Assembly (NCBI RefSeq): GCF_036785885.1
Contig: NC_092323.1
Location: forward strand, 8,564,501-8,628,500
Length of the DNA stretch: 64,000 nt
Direction: 5' to 3'
Source: Coffea arabica
Lineage: Eukaryota > Streptophyta > Magnoliopsida > Gentianales > Rubiaceae
Part shown: in pieces, positions 42,565 to 55,417 of the stretch
How the letters are laid out: each line of letters opens with the position of its first letter
How positions within the stretch are numbered: position 1 is the stretch's first letter
The notes under the pieces: generated by a model
The model's database searches: none
Seen by the model: only the letters and a program-made list of their open reading frames with translations
What the model was told of the DNA's origin: nothing
Position numbers and translations under genes: made by a program

Positions 42565-45500
42565 ATGCATTCTCGAATTTCAGCTCAGGTGAAGCAGAGA
42601 AGAAGTGGATATGAACCCTCTGATACGGAGGCTGAATGGCAGGACAGTCCCTGGAATGATGCTGATAAAAAAGATGAAGAATCGAATGATGCAGGGCCAA
42701 ATATTTTGCAAGATCAGACCAGAAACAGGAGCCCTTTCGACAGAAGAAATGCCCGAAGGAATGATTATGATCGCTCATATCCCTTGAGAGCTTCAGCCGC
42801 CAGCCCTGCTCGAAGGAGGCACAGCAAGTCACCGTATGCTGCTCCAAGAGATGAAGGTAATACTCACTCACCTGTCCATCATAGAAAGTTTCCAGATAGT
42901 CCTTTCTTGAAATCCGAGCTAAGGAGACATGTTTCCCCATATAAAATTGCATTGGAGGATCATCAATTGGACAATGGAAAGATTGCCAGTTCCAATAGAA
43001 AATTCAGGCAAGCTTGTGATGATGTTAGCAAGGTGAATGATACATCTACTTATAGTGGTAGGAGGGCTGTTTCTGTTCCTAAGCGAACATTCAAGGAGAA
43101 AGACTTGATCAAGAATGAGAGTTATTGGGAGCGAAGTAAACCAGAAAGGACAGCATCCCCGTTAAGGAGGAACTTATCCAGGAAGGAAAGGGATGGTTCT
43201 CATAAACAAGCTCCTTCAGGTGGTGAAATTAACGAAATGCTGGCTAATGTGAAGACTGCTGGGGCTCCAACTGGAATGGATCCTAACTTTGAAAGCACAG
43301 ATTCCATTGTCCCAGGTGACATCTTCTTTTCTAGGGACTACGGTGCCTTCACAAAGCAGAACAGTATCTTTTCCACAAAAAATGGCACTGACGTCAAGTT
43401 CAGCGAAAAGCCTGAATTTCTTATCCATACCAATCCTGGTTTTCATAAACGGAACCAAGCAAATCCATGGCCTAATCATAACATCCGAGAGATTTCAGCT
43501 ACAGCAAGCAATGTATCAACACAAACAACTGCCAACTCCAATTTTGGTGTTAGTAGGCAGAGTAGCAACTTGAGTGAATTTAGTGGAAGGACAAATGGGA
43601 CCATTAAAAATTTCTTAGCAAACAGACAAAAAAGCCAAACAGACGCATGGTTTTCTTGCATCAAGAGGGGTTCCTGCAGGGCATCAGAGAAATCTCCTGA
43701 GAAACCGCGAGGATCCTATGAGGCTTTGATTATTGGAAGGGCATTTGTGGTCGAGAGTCTCAGACAATTCTGGGCTGATAAGCATCGACCTTCTTCATTG
43801 AGTGAATTCACTTGCCACGAGCAAGAGGCTTTGCACCTTAAGCAACTTGTAAGTTTCTCCTATCCTGAATCAAATGACCTGCAATAACTCTTGCAAATAG
43901 CTGTTATCATATAACAAAAATGATACCCAAAAAAAAAAAAAGAAGCTATTAGTTACCGCCAAGTAGATTTTTGTAATGATAAGAGTAAACAAATTGCAGA
44001 ACCTGAAAGAACTTGTTTCAGCATCAAGCACACCATCAATCACTGAATTGCAGTTTTTTTATGTCCAATAGTGCAGTTTCCTTTTTATGTATTTGTGTTT
44101 TCTGTGAAGGCTACGAGTGAAATCCCACACATCTTGCTTAAGGGGCCCCCTGGTTCAGGAAAGAAGTCGCTAACATTGGCTCTTCTGCGTGAAATCTATG
44201 GGGACACAGTTCGTAATGTATGTGTCTTATTAGTAAACGAAAAAATCTAAGACAACAGTTTACTTTAAGATGCATAGTCATAGTCACACATTCCCCTTTT
44301 TGGTGCAGATATCTCATGATTTGCACTGCTTCCACATTCAGGTATATTTTGCTGTTCTATTCCTCTATGCTAATACGAACTGTTGTGCTATGCAAGATTC
44401 GATATTTTTATTACTTGTACACGAAGCACTGTGAGACATATAGATCCACCTGATACAGATTCAGGAATATCTGTAGATGCTGATTGATTCTACACACTCT
44501 AGAGTAGTGTTTGTTCCGATTTATATTAACAATCGCACGGAAAGGATTGGTAAATGACCCTAAAGTTCAGGAACTTACCACATTACTCATCAAAATCATG
44601 TGAGAATTGTAAGAATATATAGGATCAGATATGGTATCTTATTATCCTATTGGCAGTCTAAGGTGTATGTATCTTTATCTCTTGACAGGAAACAAAGCCA
44701 ATGGAAGCAATTGTTCCCGTAAGCTCAAGTCCTCACCATGTGGAGTTCAATGTTTCTTCAGAACCTAATGTTGCATATGCATTAATGGCTTTAGTCAAGA
44801 AAATAAGCACCGACTATGCTGTCATCCGAGAAATCAGCAACGTCAATATGAAGGCAGACTATAAAGGTAAGCAGCTTCCATAAACACATGGAGATACTCT
44901 ACTTTTAACATGTTTCTTTTTTTCTGAAATTCAGTTAACTTTAATATATGTCGTTTACTACAGTAATGGTTCTCTATGATGTTGATAAAGCTGCGGATAA
45001 CATACAACATTTGATAAAATGGATTATGGACTGTTACTCTGATGCTTGTAAACTCATTCTCTGCTGTGAAGATGAAGTAAACATCCTTGAACATGTTAAA
45101 AGCCGCTGCAAGGTTATCAATGTTGAAGCTCCAGTCACTCATGAAGTAAGTCTTCTTGCTAATCTTTCATAGTTACCTGATATTCAGTCTTTTGACTGTT
45201 GGAAACCACCATGGAACATACTGCTCTACGAGTCTACTAATTATCAGATTTTTTTTTTTGTTTGCTTATGAAAGTTCTCTCTTGCCTGACTTCTCCTTCT
45301 CCTATTTCTTAGATTATGGAAGTTCTAATCCAGATAGCCGGAAAAGAAGAATTTGAACTACCCATGAGTTTTGCGGCTAGAATTGCTAACAAATCAAAGC
45401 AAAATATGAGGGGAGCAATTATGGCACTTGAAGCTTGCAAAGCACACAAGTAAGTCTGTAAATAGTGAGGGTTGCATTAGGTACTTTTATCTTCGGACTA

Positions 45501-46465
45501 ACTTCGGCATCAACCCTGTGTAGCTACCCTTTTTCGGAGGATCAACCAATCACACTAGGATGGGAAGAGGTCCTTGTTGAACTTGCTGCAGGAATTCTAG
45601 CTGATCCATCACCTAAGAGGTAAAAACTTGAAATTTATTGAGTAACAGGTGCTTCTTGATGCTATAGCTTGTCATCCAAGGAGTTTTTCAGGGCATTCCT
45701 CAGCATTATTACCTATTAAAAATGAGAAAAATGTAAATATCTTAAGCGCATTTGCATAAACAGAAGGATTGTTTCAAAGCAAAACCTTTCTTTAACCAAA
45801 CAAACAATGAAAATAGTCTAATATTGGGCATCCCTGATTCAGCAGAATATCCTTCGTCCGGGGGAAATTTCAAAAACTTCTAGCCGATTTTGTTCATCCA
45901 AAACTGATTCTTCTGGTAATGTCCACCAGACCTTTATAGAGCTTTCCACTAAATTATCACAAATATATAGCATGTAACATTATTGGTTTTTTGTAATTCA
46001 GAAGCTTGTTGAACAATTTCTCAAGGGAGTTGACGCCAGTTCAAAAAGGGAAATCTATTACTGGCATGCTTATTATGTAAGTTCAGTTTTCAGCTTCAGA
46101 TGAGTTGCATTTAACTACGAAGTAAAGAGATTAAATGTAAGTCCATCTGCAGGATAAGAGACTCACTACTGGAACAAGTGCTTTATTAAAGTTAGAAGGT
46201 AATTGTTTAGAGCAGTTTGCCTTTTAACAGTTCTGTCATGAATCAACACCCCTGCTTCATCTAGATAAATAGAAACGTCAACATTCCTCACATCTTCGAT
46301 GTTGTGATCAGTTGGAATAAAAAAAATTTTAAAAAAAAAAGACGTTTCAAAGCCAAATAATGCCATCTAATTCACTGATACATCATTCACATTGACATTG
46401 CAGAATTCACAGCCAAGTTTATGAGCATCCAACGGAGGAGTCTGAACCATCATCAGGTCTCCTAG
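42565..46465 (+). CDS. RFC3-like AAA+ clamp-loader protein with long N-terminal extension
   Basis: Related to replication factor C subunit 3. Eleven exons: 42565-43848, 44110-44217, 44309-44341, 44689-44866, 44964-45145, 45313-45449, 45524-45619, 45846-45915, 46002-46076, 46153-46198, 46404-46465; 2,271 nt, 756 residues, about twice a standard RFC3. Residues 1 to about 390 are basic, Ser/Arg-rich and apparently disordered ([21 protein letters not shown]). The clamp-loader part starts at [14 protein letters not shown], then Walker [10 protein letters not shown] (K446; GKK is usual in RFC3), LYDVDKAAD at the Walker B place (the usual E of EVDK is D), LILCCEDE, the SRC arginine-finger motif VKSRC, and the C-terminal collar ending [11 protein letters not shown]. 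The true start may lie in an upstream exon. Role is unproven: DNA clamp loading or a plant-specific variant. Confidence 0.88.
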
Positions 46466-49348
46466 TAACTTGCAATATTACAGGGGGGAGACTCTTCTTG
46501 TCGGTTGCAACAGGTCACAGATTTTTTGACAGTCTGACATTAAATGCTGTTTGCTATAAACTTCTTCTACTCTGAAAAATTTCGCTCGTCTGCAAAATGT
46601 GGGCCGATATAGTCAGTAGAAGATGTGGAATCCTACTGCTACGGCTGTTTGAGGTTAGAGCACTGTCCAGATGGCTTCACTGCCGAAGCTCAATGCAGCC
46701 TCTTCGCTGATACGCAATTACGTAACACATCTGTACTTAGAATTTGAACAAATGTAAATCCTATGTTTTATACAAGTGCTTTTGATTATGTGTGACTCAC
46801 TACTCCTATGTGATGTGAGTCATGTAAGTCACTTGTGCAACTTTTGCCTAGTCCCTTGATGTTGAAACGGAAGAATGAAATTAATGGATAGTTTTTGGAT
46901 GTTTATAATAATACTTCTACTATCTTCATAGATTATGGAGGAAGGATAGTTGGGTTGGGTGGTAGAGAGTTGCTGAACCATTTGCCACGTGTCACTAGAT
47001 ACATTTTAGATGTGTGGGGCCCACACATAGGACACTGGCGACTTGTAAGGGCCAAAAATTCCGCTTCACGGTCTATAGCTATAGTCTATAGAGAAGAAAC
47101 ACTTCTCAAAATAATTCTGACCGTCCATCCAAACAATGGACGACACGTGACCCCTTATTCACTGTTCATGTGTCCGCCGCCGATGAAAACATATACTAGT
47201 AGTATATCATGCATTCAGTTGGGAAATGGAGAGAAAATTCATTGAAGGTAACCTTTCTTGTGACGTAACAGCCTATCTTTTACGTAATCACCATCTAAAA
47301 TACCAATGAGCTAACACTTAACCTCCTAATCAGTAACTTTTTTCTAAGGGCTTTTGCATGATATCCCTAGAATAGATATTGATACACAAATAACTATACA
47401 GGAACACATTTTTCATAAAGCGTCCAGTCCAAAAGATGTTCCATTCCACCTTATATCTCACACCCACAATCATTTGAGTTTATTTATTTTCTTCATCAAG
47501 GTAATTTAATTTGACCACAAAATGGACTACTCCACTTAACCAATGGACTTAATAGTACTGTACTACTATTGGGCAGAGGAATTTTGTAGAATATTCCTAC
47601 ACTGGAAAGAACAAGTAAGAATAAAATACAAAAAAAAAAAATCCCTGTAATAAACCTAATACACCGGAAATGGACTACTCTACTTAACCAATGGAAATCT
47701 TTCCATTACTTAAATAGTGCTACTATTAGGCAGAGGAATTTTGTAGAATATTCCTACAGTGGAAAGAAAAAGTAAAGATGCCCTGACTACCGTCAAACAA
47801 ACAGACGTTACGCCAGCAGCCAGTCGTAATTTCCGGTCAGCGGTTTTCATGCACATTTCCAGACCAAATTCATTACGTGCCGTTCTCTGATTGTTCCTTC
47901 ACTGACCCAATTTTCCTTCATTACAAGCTCCATTTCTCGAGACTCCATTTAGATTTACCTTACGATACCATCTCCGGTCCTGAGGCCTTAACTCCACCAC
48001 TTTCACCGTCAGATCATGAGTGACGCCTTTCCCATCCAACGACTCACGTCGACCGTAAACCTACCGGTAAACGTTGCCCAAATTGTGCTAAACGGCAAAC
48101 GCCACGCCATCATGCTTTTCCCACCACTTTACGATTAACGAATACAGAATATTACAGTGGTGCTAGTAGACCAGTATAAGACTATAGTCCTCCAGCTCCA
48201 TTCCACTCATTCACCACCTCACAACGCTAATCGAATTTCTTTGGCTTCCTATTGTCCCAGGTCTCATCTCTCCTCTGTAAGTTAGCCCATTTAATCCCTC
48301 TTCTCGAATTTAGATGATTTTCAGTTTTTCGCATAGTATTTTCTTGAATTCAGAATATGCATGCAGTTATTTCATGGTTTTATGCGTGTCTCTGGACAAT
48401 ACAAACTTCCTTCATACTACTTCTTTGATTTTTTTTCCCTTTGAATAGATCACTGGTTTGATGCTGCATGTCGTCATGACTCATTAGTGTCTGACTGTAG
48501 CATTTTCTTTTTATAAAATAAAATTTGGATTGATTATTTGTTGGATGGGGCTTTTTTTTTTTTTAATAAGGTTACTTGGTTGATGAGTTCTTTTAGTTGC
48601 GTTTAGGAAGCCCTTTCCGTATTAGAAGCGAAGTTGATGGTGATTTTTTCCTTTTCTTTGACACTATTCTCACATGTGAAATGCCTGGTGACGTGTGCAT
48701 ATAGGGCAGGTGGACAACCTACTAATGATAAAGCGACCATTTTGGAGAAAATTGCACTGATTTGTAATCTGGTCTGTTTTCTACATGGTCAAAAATCGGA
48801 AATTTGCTCTAGAGCCTAGAGCAGATGTTTTCTGCGACTAATGCACTTGCTTCTCCCCTGCCTGTTACCATCTCTGTTGCGTGAGTCATTCTTGTTTCCT
48901 GTTCTTAGTTTGTAGTAACATTGTATTTAGCTATAAGTTTTGTTTTTAGTTTGTTGCCTCTACTACTTATTCGATAGCCTTTTGATGGCTATGTTGGATA
49001 ACTAAGATAATTCTTGATAATTTCAAGACTAAAGTACTCTGATTCTCGAAGGCTATTGCAAATCTTATCACAGTTGATCCTCTGATTTCAAAGGTCGTTC
49101 TCACTGCTTGGATACCTTTTTTTTCTGAGCTATACATGTCAACATTATCGAAAATGTGATCGCCATCTGATTCTTGCTTTCAATACGATTGTCAAATTTT
49201 ATTTGGTTTCCTTGTGTACAAATGAGCTCATAAGCCGCAGGACAGAGTTGCTTGTATTCTTTTACTATGGTCCGCTTATTGTATTTAACTAGGAAAGAAT
49301 AGTTGGCTTATAATTTCTATTGCCTTGTTTCTCTTCGTTCAGTTGACA
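46466..49348. other. Intergenic and 5' UTR of the pyrophosphatase gene
   Basis: RFC3-like 3' UTR to about 46,880, then non-coding AT-rich DNA with a duplicated block (47521-47778). A 5' UTR intron of the pyrophosphatase is likely from GT at 48277 (CTCTGTAAGT) to AG at 49342, seven bases before its ATG. The promoter would lie near 48,000-48,200. Confidence 0.5.
47521..47778. repeat. Imperfect direct duplication of about 100 bp
   Basis: Blocks beginning AATGGACTAC at 47521 and 47669 share AGGCAGAGGAATTTTGTAGA-type sequence and the TATTCCTACA-TGGAAAGAA end, with small indels. They are offset by 148 bp. Confidence 0.75.
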
Positions 49349-52300
49349 ATGGCCAACGACAATGGACAAGGTGCTGGAAAAAGTTCAGGAAACTCTGGTG
49401 TTGTCCTGAATGAGCGAATTCTCTCCTCCATGTCACGAAGATCTGCTGCTGCTCATCCCTGGCATGACTTGGAAATCGGTAGATATTCTTTCACCCATTT
49501 GTATTGCTTATGCAACTGAAGTCAGTTTGCAACAGTTGTCACTTTAATCCTCAAGGAATTATGGTCATTCTATCTACTATCTGGAGTCATCTTCTTTTCC
49601 TATGACTGTTTGCTATAAATTTAATTCACATTTCCTTTTCTTTTGTAATGCCCCATTTGCAGCTTATGTTTATCACGTAAATATTGTTTGTATGTTTGTG
49701 TATGCAGGGCCAGGAGCACCATCAATTTTTAACTGTGTAAGTATGTTGTGCTTATTCATGCAAATTATAGCACAAATCATCTCATGAATCAAATAAAGGT
49801 ATCTATTGTCTCTATTCTCTTGCCTCAACTCCCTCAAAACCAGTGCCAGACTGCTCATGCCTTGTGCTGACTCTTGGCATGATCATGCATTTAATTTCTG
49901 TGTGTTTTGACAAGTATGCGTCCTTCTCTCTCTCTCTATTTTTTTCATTTGTGTAAACTCTTGAGAAGTATAGGCACTCGATTTTGTGGGTTTCTGCTTC
50001 TGTGCCTATCTCTAATGTATAAGAAAGAACTTGCAATGCTATAATTAAACTGCCCGTGTGATAGAGATCTCCCCCCCACCCTTTTACCTGATAATGATAT
50101 TTTATTTCTTTAATTTTCATAGTGATTGCGAGTTTTGATGGATCCACAATATTCTGTTAAAAACCAGTCTGATTCTTTGTTATATGACAGGTGGTTGAAA
50201 TTGGAAAAGGCAGCAAAGTGAAGTATGAGCTTGACAAAGCTACTGGGCTTATTAAAGTATGCTGAATTTTTCTCTCTTCCACTTGCCTTCTGATAATATC
50301 CTTTCTGTCATCTTAGAAAATGTTTTATTCAAATTCAAGGTGTCTTACCTTAAGCTAATCTTAAGAATTTGGGGTGCTTCTTTTACAAATTGGTGTGTCA
50401 TTTTGACCTCCAATTATGCTGATTGGCATGGGGAGACAAAGCAAGAGAGTACTCAAAATTATACTAAAGTGAAAATGTCCCAAACTGAATTCTCGTCTCT
50501 TGGGGTTGTGGTGGTGCAAAGCCTTTGCAAATCCCGTACTTATCAGCAAGATGCAGCTGACATTTATTTGGAGCATGAACCAAAAATGGCTGCTGAACTT
50601 TGACTTCAATGAAAGCCGAAACATGGTCAAGATATCAACAATTGAGCTACTATATAGGATGGAAGAAAATATGGCTTCATAGGCCATTTAGTTTGACCAA
50701 GAGCAGTGCTTGGATTATGAAAGACATCCTAGGCATTTAATTCCAACAACTCTCAACCTTGGCTTTGCATCCAACGTACAGAAAATAGTAAACTTGCTCT
50801 ACCTTGTCCATAGAAGCCCTACTAGGCCGAGAATACCACAATGAGCACCAATTTTGTCCAAGCAATGCTTGAACCTAGCGATGGAAGAGACTTGTTAAAC
50901 ATGTCAGCAAGATTGTTAGCTTCAGAGCTTTCCTTCAGCAATAGTCTCCTGAATGAAGTGATACTTCACGTCATTGTGTTTCATCCTTTCATGGATGGCT
51001 TTCCATCCTCCATGTGCATGCATTCTTCTTGGTCAGACTAAATGGCCTATCAAGCCATGTTCTTCTTCTGTCCTATTGAAGTAGCTATACTATTAGGATC
51101 ATGCCATATTTTTTGTTTTCATGCAAGTTACACTTGAGCAAGCTGTGCATGTTCACATGCTGCACATTTTGTTGGAGCTCTCCTACAAATTGCAGTCACA
51201 GCACAGCTTGGGAATTTCACCGCTACACGCACTATAAGTATAAGGCCATCAGAGAGATAGAGAGCTCTTTAGAGAAATTTTTCCTTTTGTCTACAACTAT
51301 GAGTTCTCTGTAGTTTTATTGTTTCATCTGTTTTTGGGCTTTAGGAATTTTGTCCTAAGTTTTGTATTCTTCTTCATTATTGTCAAATTTGCTCTCCTCC
51401 CGTGGACTAGGTCTAATTCACCAAAACTACGTAAATCTTCGTGTCATTATCTTTTAATATTCTTCTCCACAATTTATTATAGCCTTCATTTTCAATTTTC
51501 TAGGATGTCAAATTAACTTTTATCGAGTTACCTGGGACCCAGTCCTAACACATGGTCTTTTCTTGAATTAGTTGTATCGTTAACTTAAGACTGAAACAAA
51601 AGATCATTGTTGAAGATTTAATTTGTGTTATTAGGATTCAGAAATATAGAAGTCGACTTCTAAGAAGTTGGCTTCAATTATCTTAGACCATTCAAACGTA
51701 TCTCTTCTCCCTTTCCCTTCTTCCTTTCTCTGACTCTAGCTCCTTTCGTCATCGGTTTTCAGTTTGGCCTGTCTACCCTCTCAAGCAAACTGTGGCATCA
51801 TTAAAGAATAAATGTGCCTATTCCGGTTAAGCTTCACTTCAACATATTCAGACTTCCACGATTCTCTTCCCAATAAACTTCTCTTTTATATCTGTTGCAT
51901 CTATGTCATTGCTTTTCTCATTGATGTTGCTTCCTCGATGAAAACTTTCTGTCTTGGCAAGGAAATTTTAGTTTTTTTTCAGTGCCTCTTCAGCTTTATA
52001 GGCCTGTGCTTTCTCCTCGAATTGAAATCACCTGTGTCAATTTGCGGCTTAAAAGCCCTATTGGGCTACTGGCATTGTTGTTGTTCGACCTGGGTGAATC
52101 CATGTTGTTGATAAATATTTCAATAAATTGCCCCCGAAGGCTGAGTTCACCATATCCACAAAGCGATACTATGTGAGATAAAATGGAGATTCATGTCTCA
52201 TTTTCTGATGCCTGCATCTAGAGGCATTGAATTTCTATCCATAAATGCAGTCACTAACGCAAGAACTCAGGGGTTCCATTCTTTTGTAGATAGAAGTTCT

Positions 52301-53788
52301 TTTCACACGCTTAGGTGTTATATTTTTTTTTATTGGGCATTGAAGCAGCAACTGAAGGAAGTTTTGATTTATAGGTTGATCGAGTTCTTTACTCTTCAGT
52401 AGTCTACCCACATAACTATGGCTTCATTCCTAGAACAATTTGTGAAGATAGTGACCCCATGGACGTTCTAGTCCTCATGCAGGTTCCCTCTTTCTGCCTT
52501 GTTGTCTTGCTGATTAAATTTCTTATTTGATTTTTTACCTATTATATTTGTGCAACTACCTGATACTATTCTAAATCAAATTCCACTTGTGCAGGAACCT
52601 GTGCTGCCTGGAACTTTCTTACGTGCTCGTGCTATTGGTTTGATGCCTATGATTGATCAGGTAAGCTCTTTGTGTGCGCAGTTAGTGTTTCACTCAGAAA
52701 TTTGAAAGGCAATGGAAAAGCTCTTCATGTACAAGGGTAGAAATTATCTATAATGTACATTACTGCCACCTTTAAGGTGCTTACATTCTTATACAACTTG
52801 GAGGTCAGGTTCAGATGCATTATCCTTGAGAATGTTGAATACTTCAGCTTGCTTACGCTACACTACTTGCCTCCCCGAGAATTCAGTTTGCTTATATTGC
52901 ACTATTTACCTCCCTTTGAGTCCCTGAAAAGCCAATATACCTACTTGAGTGTGGTACAAGAGGAGCAAGAGTCTTTATCAGTGCCACTGGAGTTATTGAA
53001 GTTAATATCTTTTGATTAACTTCAGAACAGTTCCACTTTGCAGTCTTTCCAGGGGGGTGCCAAAAGTATTTTGGAACTTTTTGAAGGTCCTTGTGTAAAT
53101 CTCTTTGCTATCAGCAATGATGTGTCCTTGTAACTTGTCTACAGGGTGAGAAGGATGACAAAATCATAGCTGTATGTGCTGATGATCCTGAGTTTCGCCA
53201 CTACAAGGACATTAAGGATCTTCCTCCACATCGCCTTGCTGAAATCCGCCGCTTCTTTGAGGACTGTATCCATCAATCTGCACTAGTAATGTTGTTCGCT
53301 ACTAGCCTGAGGTTTAGAGTATAACTGTGTGTGTGTGTGTGTTTTCCCCCTTCTCTCACCCTATAATCAAGTCATCTTTAGAGTTTATCCCATTTGTTGC
53401 ATTCTAGTGTTTTGGTTCCATTAAGTTATGCTTAAAAGAACTCCTGTGTTTTATGCTGTGTGCTGGTTATTGTTGTACGTTCTTTACATTTCATGCATAG
53501 ACAAAAAGAATGAGAACAAGTCAGTTGCGGTTGAAGACTTCCTGCCAGCTGCAGTGGCTGTTGAAGCTATCAAGTATTCCATGTAAGTTGTTCGTAAACG
53601 TGGTACAATAACTAAACGGAATAGGGAAGAGAGAGCAATTATTTCATTATCTCCTCCTCCCTTAAAATGATTGTCTTAGAACTTTAACAGCATTTCGGCT
53701 TTGTGCTCTCGTAATGTAATGTTTCTTGCAACCCCATCATTGCAGGGATCTGTATGCTTCCTACATCGTCGAAAGTTTGAGGCAGTGA
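49349..53788 (+). CDS. Soluble inorganic pyrophosphatase (family I)
   Basis: Hydrolyses pyrophosphate to phosphate in the cytosol, pulling biosynthetic reactions forward. Eight exons: 49349-49478, 49708-49736, 50191-50256, 52375-52482, 52595-52660, 53145-53265, 53501-53582, 53746-53788; 645 nt, 214 residues, the usual plant length. Core motifs are [33 protein letters not shown] and the metal-binding signature [10 protein letters not shown] (D100, D102, D105), then [15 protein letters not shown]. The N-terminus ([14 protein letters not shown]) lacks a transit peptide, which points to the cytosolic group. Intron 3 is 2.1 kb and contains a decayed copia fragment in antisense. Confidence 0.95.
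50826..51000 (-). mobile_element. Remnant of a Ty1/copia pol 3' end inside pyrophosphatase intron 3
   Basis: On the minus strand this reads [16 protein letters not shown], then after a frame change [10 protein letters not shown], which match the C-terminal RNase H end of copia Pol (R-x-K-H-I-D-x-K-Y-H-F ... N-x-A-D-M-x-T-K). Stops and frame changes show it is dead. The ends of the original element are not resolved; it may extend further through the intron. Confidence 0.68.
53326..53342. repeat. (TG)n microsatellite in an intron
   Basis: Pure TG run in pyrophosphatase intron 6. Confidence 0.75.
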
Positions 53789-55417
53789 AAGGCTTCAAGC
53801 GTTTGCAAGCATAAGAATGTAATTAATTTTCAGAATCTGACGCTGCTATGATCCTGGCAACATGCCTAGTCTGGATGTTATAACTTTTAAGTATATAGTG
53901 ATGTTGAGGTCTATATGGCACTTTGCCATGCCTTGTGAACACTCAAGTGTCAAAAGTATGTGTAGTCTGGGATTGCCCAGCGAAAACGGTTAGTTATAAA
54001 GTGCCTTCTGGCAGTTACAGCTTCTTTTCTTTTTTTGGGGGGGTACGAATAGCTTGTTTTGCTTGCTTCTCCTGATGTTGTCCATGAAAGGGTCTTGGTT
54101 GATGTTACAGGCATCACAAAAACGTGGACAACAATAATGCCTTTGAAGTTTAGCTACAAAAATGTGATGATTTACTCCAGAAACAGCTGAGGGACTATTT
54201 AAGCTTTCGGAATACGTGAAAATTGAGTTCCAGAAAAGCTTAGGGACATAAATAATTAATGCTCTCTCGCTTGTATCTGCCTTTCTTGCTTGAATCTATG
54301 CAGTTGTTTACTTGGTTCTTCTGAAGTCTTGAATCTCCTAAAAGCAGATTATCAAAAGTCCAAGGAAAAGCAAATTTTGTATTGCAATTTTTCTTCAAAA
54401 AATTTTATATTTTTTAATCACATCAAAGCATTATAATATATTTTTGTATAAAAACTCTTAAAAATAACAATCCAAAAGGCTATTAGTTATTTGTGGACTA
54501 TGGTTCGTGTTTATTTTCATTTTTTTCATCGATTTAAGAACCCGTACTAGTAATTCAGTAATGCAGCCTCGGGGATAGGTGTCGTACAGTTGTAGGATTT
54601 TGCATTCTGGAACTGATATCCGAGAAAAAAAAAAAAGCAATGGGGAAGAAAGTGGAAATTGTTTTTTTTTTTTTAAAAAAAAAAGAGAAAAAGAGATGAG
54701 TTGATCGAACAGTAAAAATTGTTTTTCCTTCTCATTACCAAAAAAATGGATACGATACGAGCCTCTGGTTCAAAGAAAAAATGAGTCTTCTGCTATTAAA
54801 ATCTCGTATATTTTCCTTTTTCCTGTTTTTTGAGGAAAGAAAATTAGGAATAATTTTTCTCTTCTCATTCTTTCTCTTAAAAGTATAAGTTGAGAAATAA
54901 TTTTATTTTCTTTAATTTAAAGTATGTCTTCAAGCGAAGATTATTTAAGTTTTTCTTTTTGTTGATAAAAATACTAGTATTTTAGTTTCGTTATTGTTTT
55001 TGTCTGGTGAAAAATTTATTTTACTAGTTTGTTTACCCCTAAAATAAATAGTCATCAGGGCCTCAGTCCAGGCAACGGAAGCGAGATTTTTTTTTTTTTT
55101 TTTTTGGCGCGTGCGCACGTGAAGGTTGGGGGTGACCACAACAAATAACGGTAGATGCGAGCGTAGAGAATCAAGCGTCAAGTGAGTAACGAGTCAACCG
55201 GCCACTCTACAATACTGTCTACTCAGTCCCAAATAGAGCAACTCGGCTCATTCTCTTCGTCCCTTGACTGCCCTCCGCTCATAATAAGTAACTACTCAAT
55301 GCTCAGCTAGAAGCCTCATTTTCTATTTCCTTCGATTCCCCAGCCCACAATACATTCTGATATATCGGAAAACAAATTATCACTCTGGACTAACCTCCCT
55401 TGACCCAAAGCAGAAAG
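53789..55417. other. Intergenic: pyrophosphatase 3' flank and gamma-CA promoter
   Basis: AT-rich with several A/T homopolymers (54,620-54,690 and 55,088-55,105). No coding frame is convincing. The gamma-CA 5' UTR likely occupies the last 100-200 bases. Confidence 0.55.

Noticed and set aside
46895-47245. Plus-strand frame of 116 codons between RFC3-like and pyrophosphatase genes
   Set aside because: No recognisable domain, no splice context, sits in AT-rich promoter-side DNA; likely chance.
49812-50147. Minus-strand frame of 111 codons in pyrophosphatase intron 2
   Set aside because: Intronic, Lys/Glu-rich by composition, no family resemblance.
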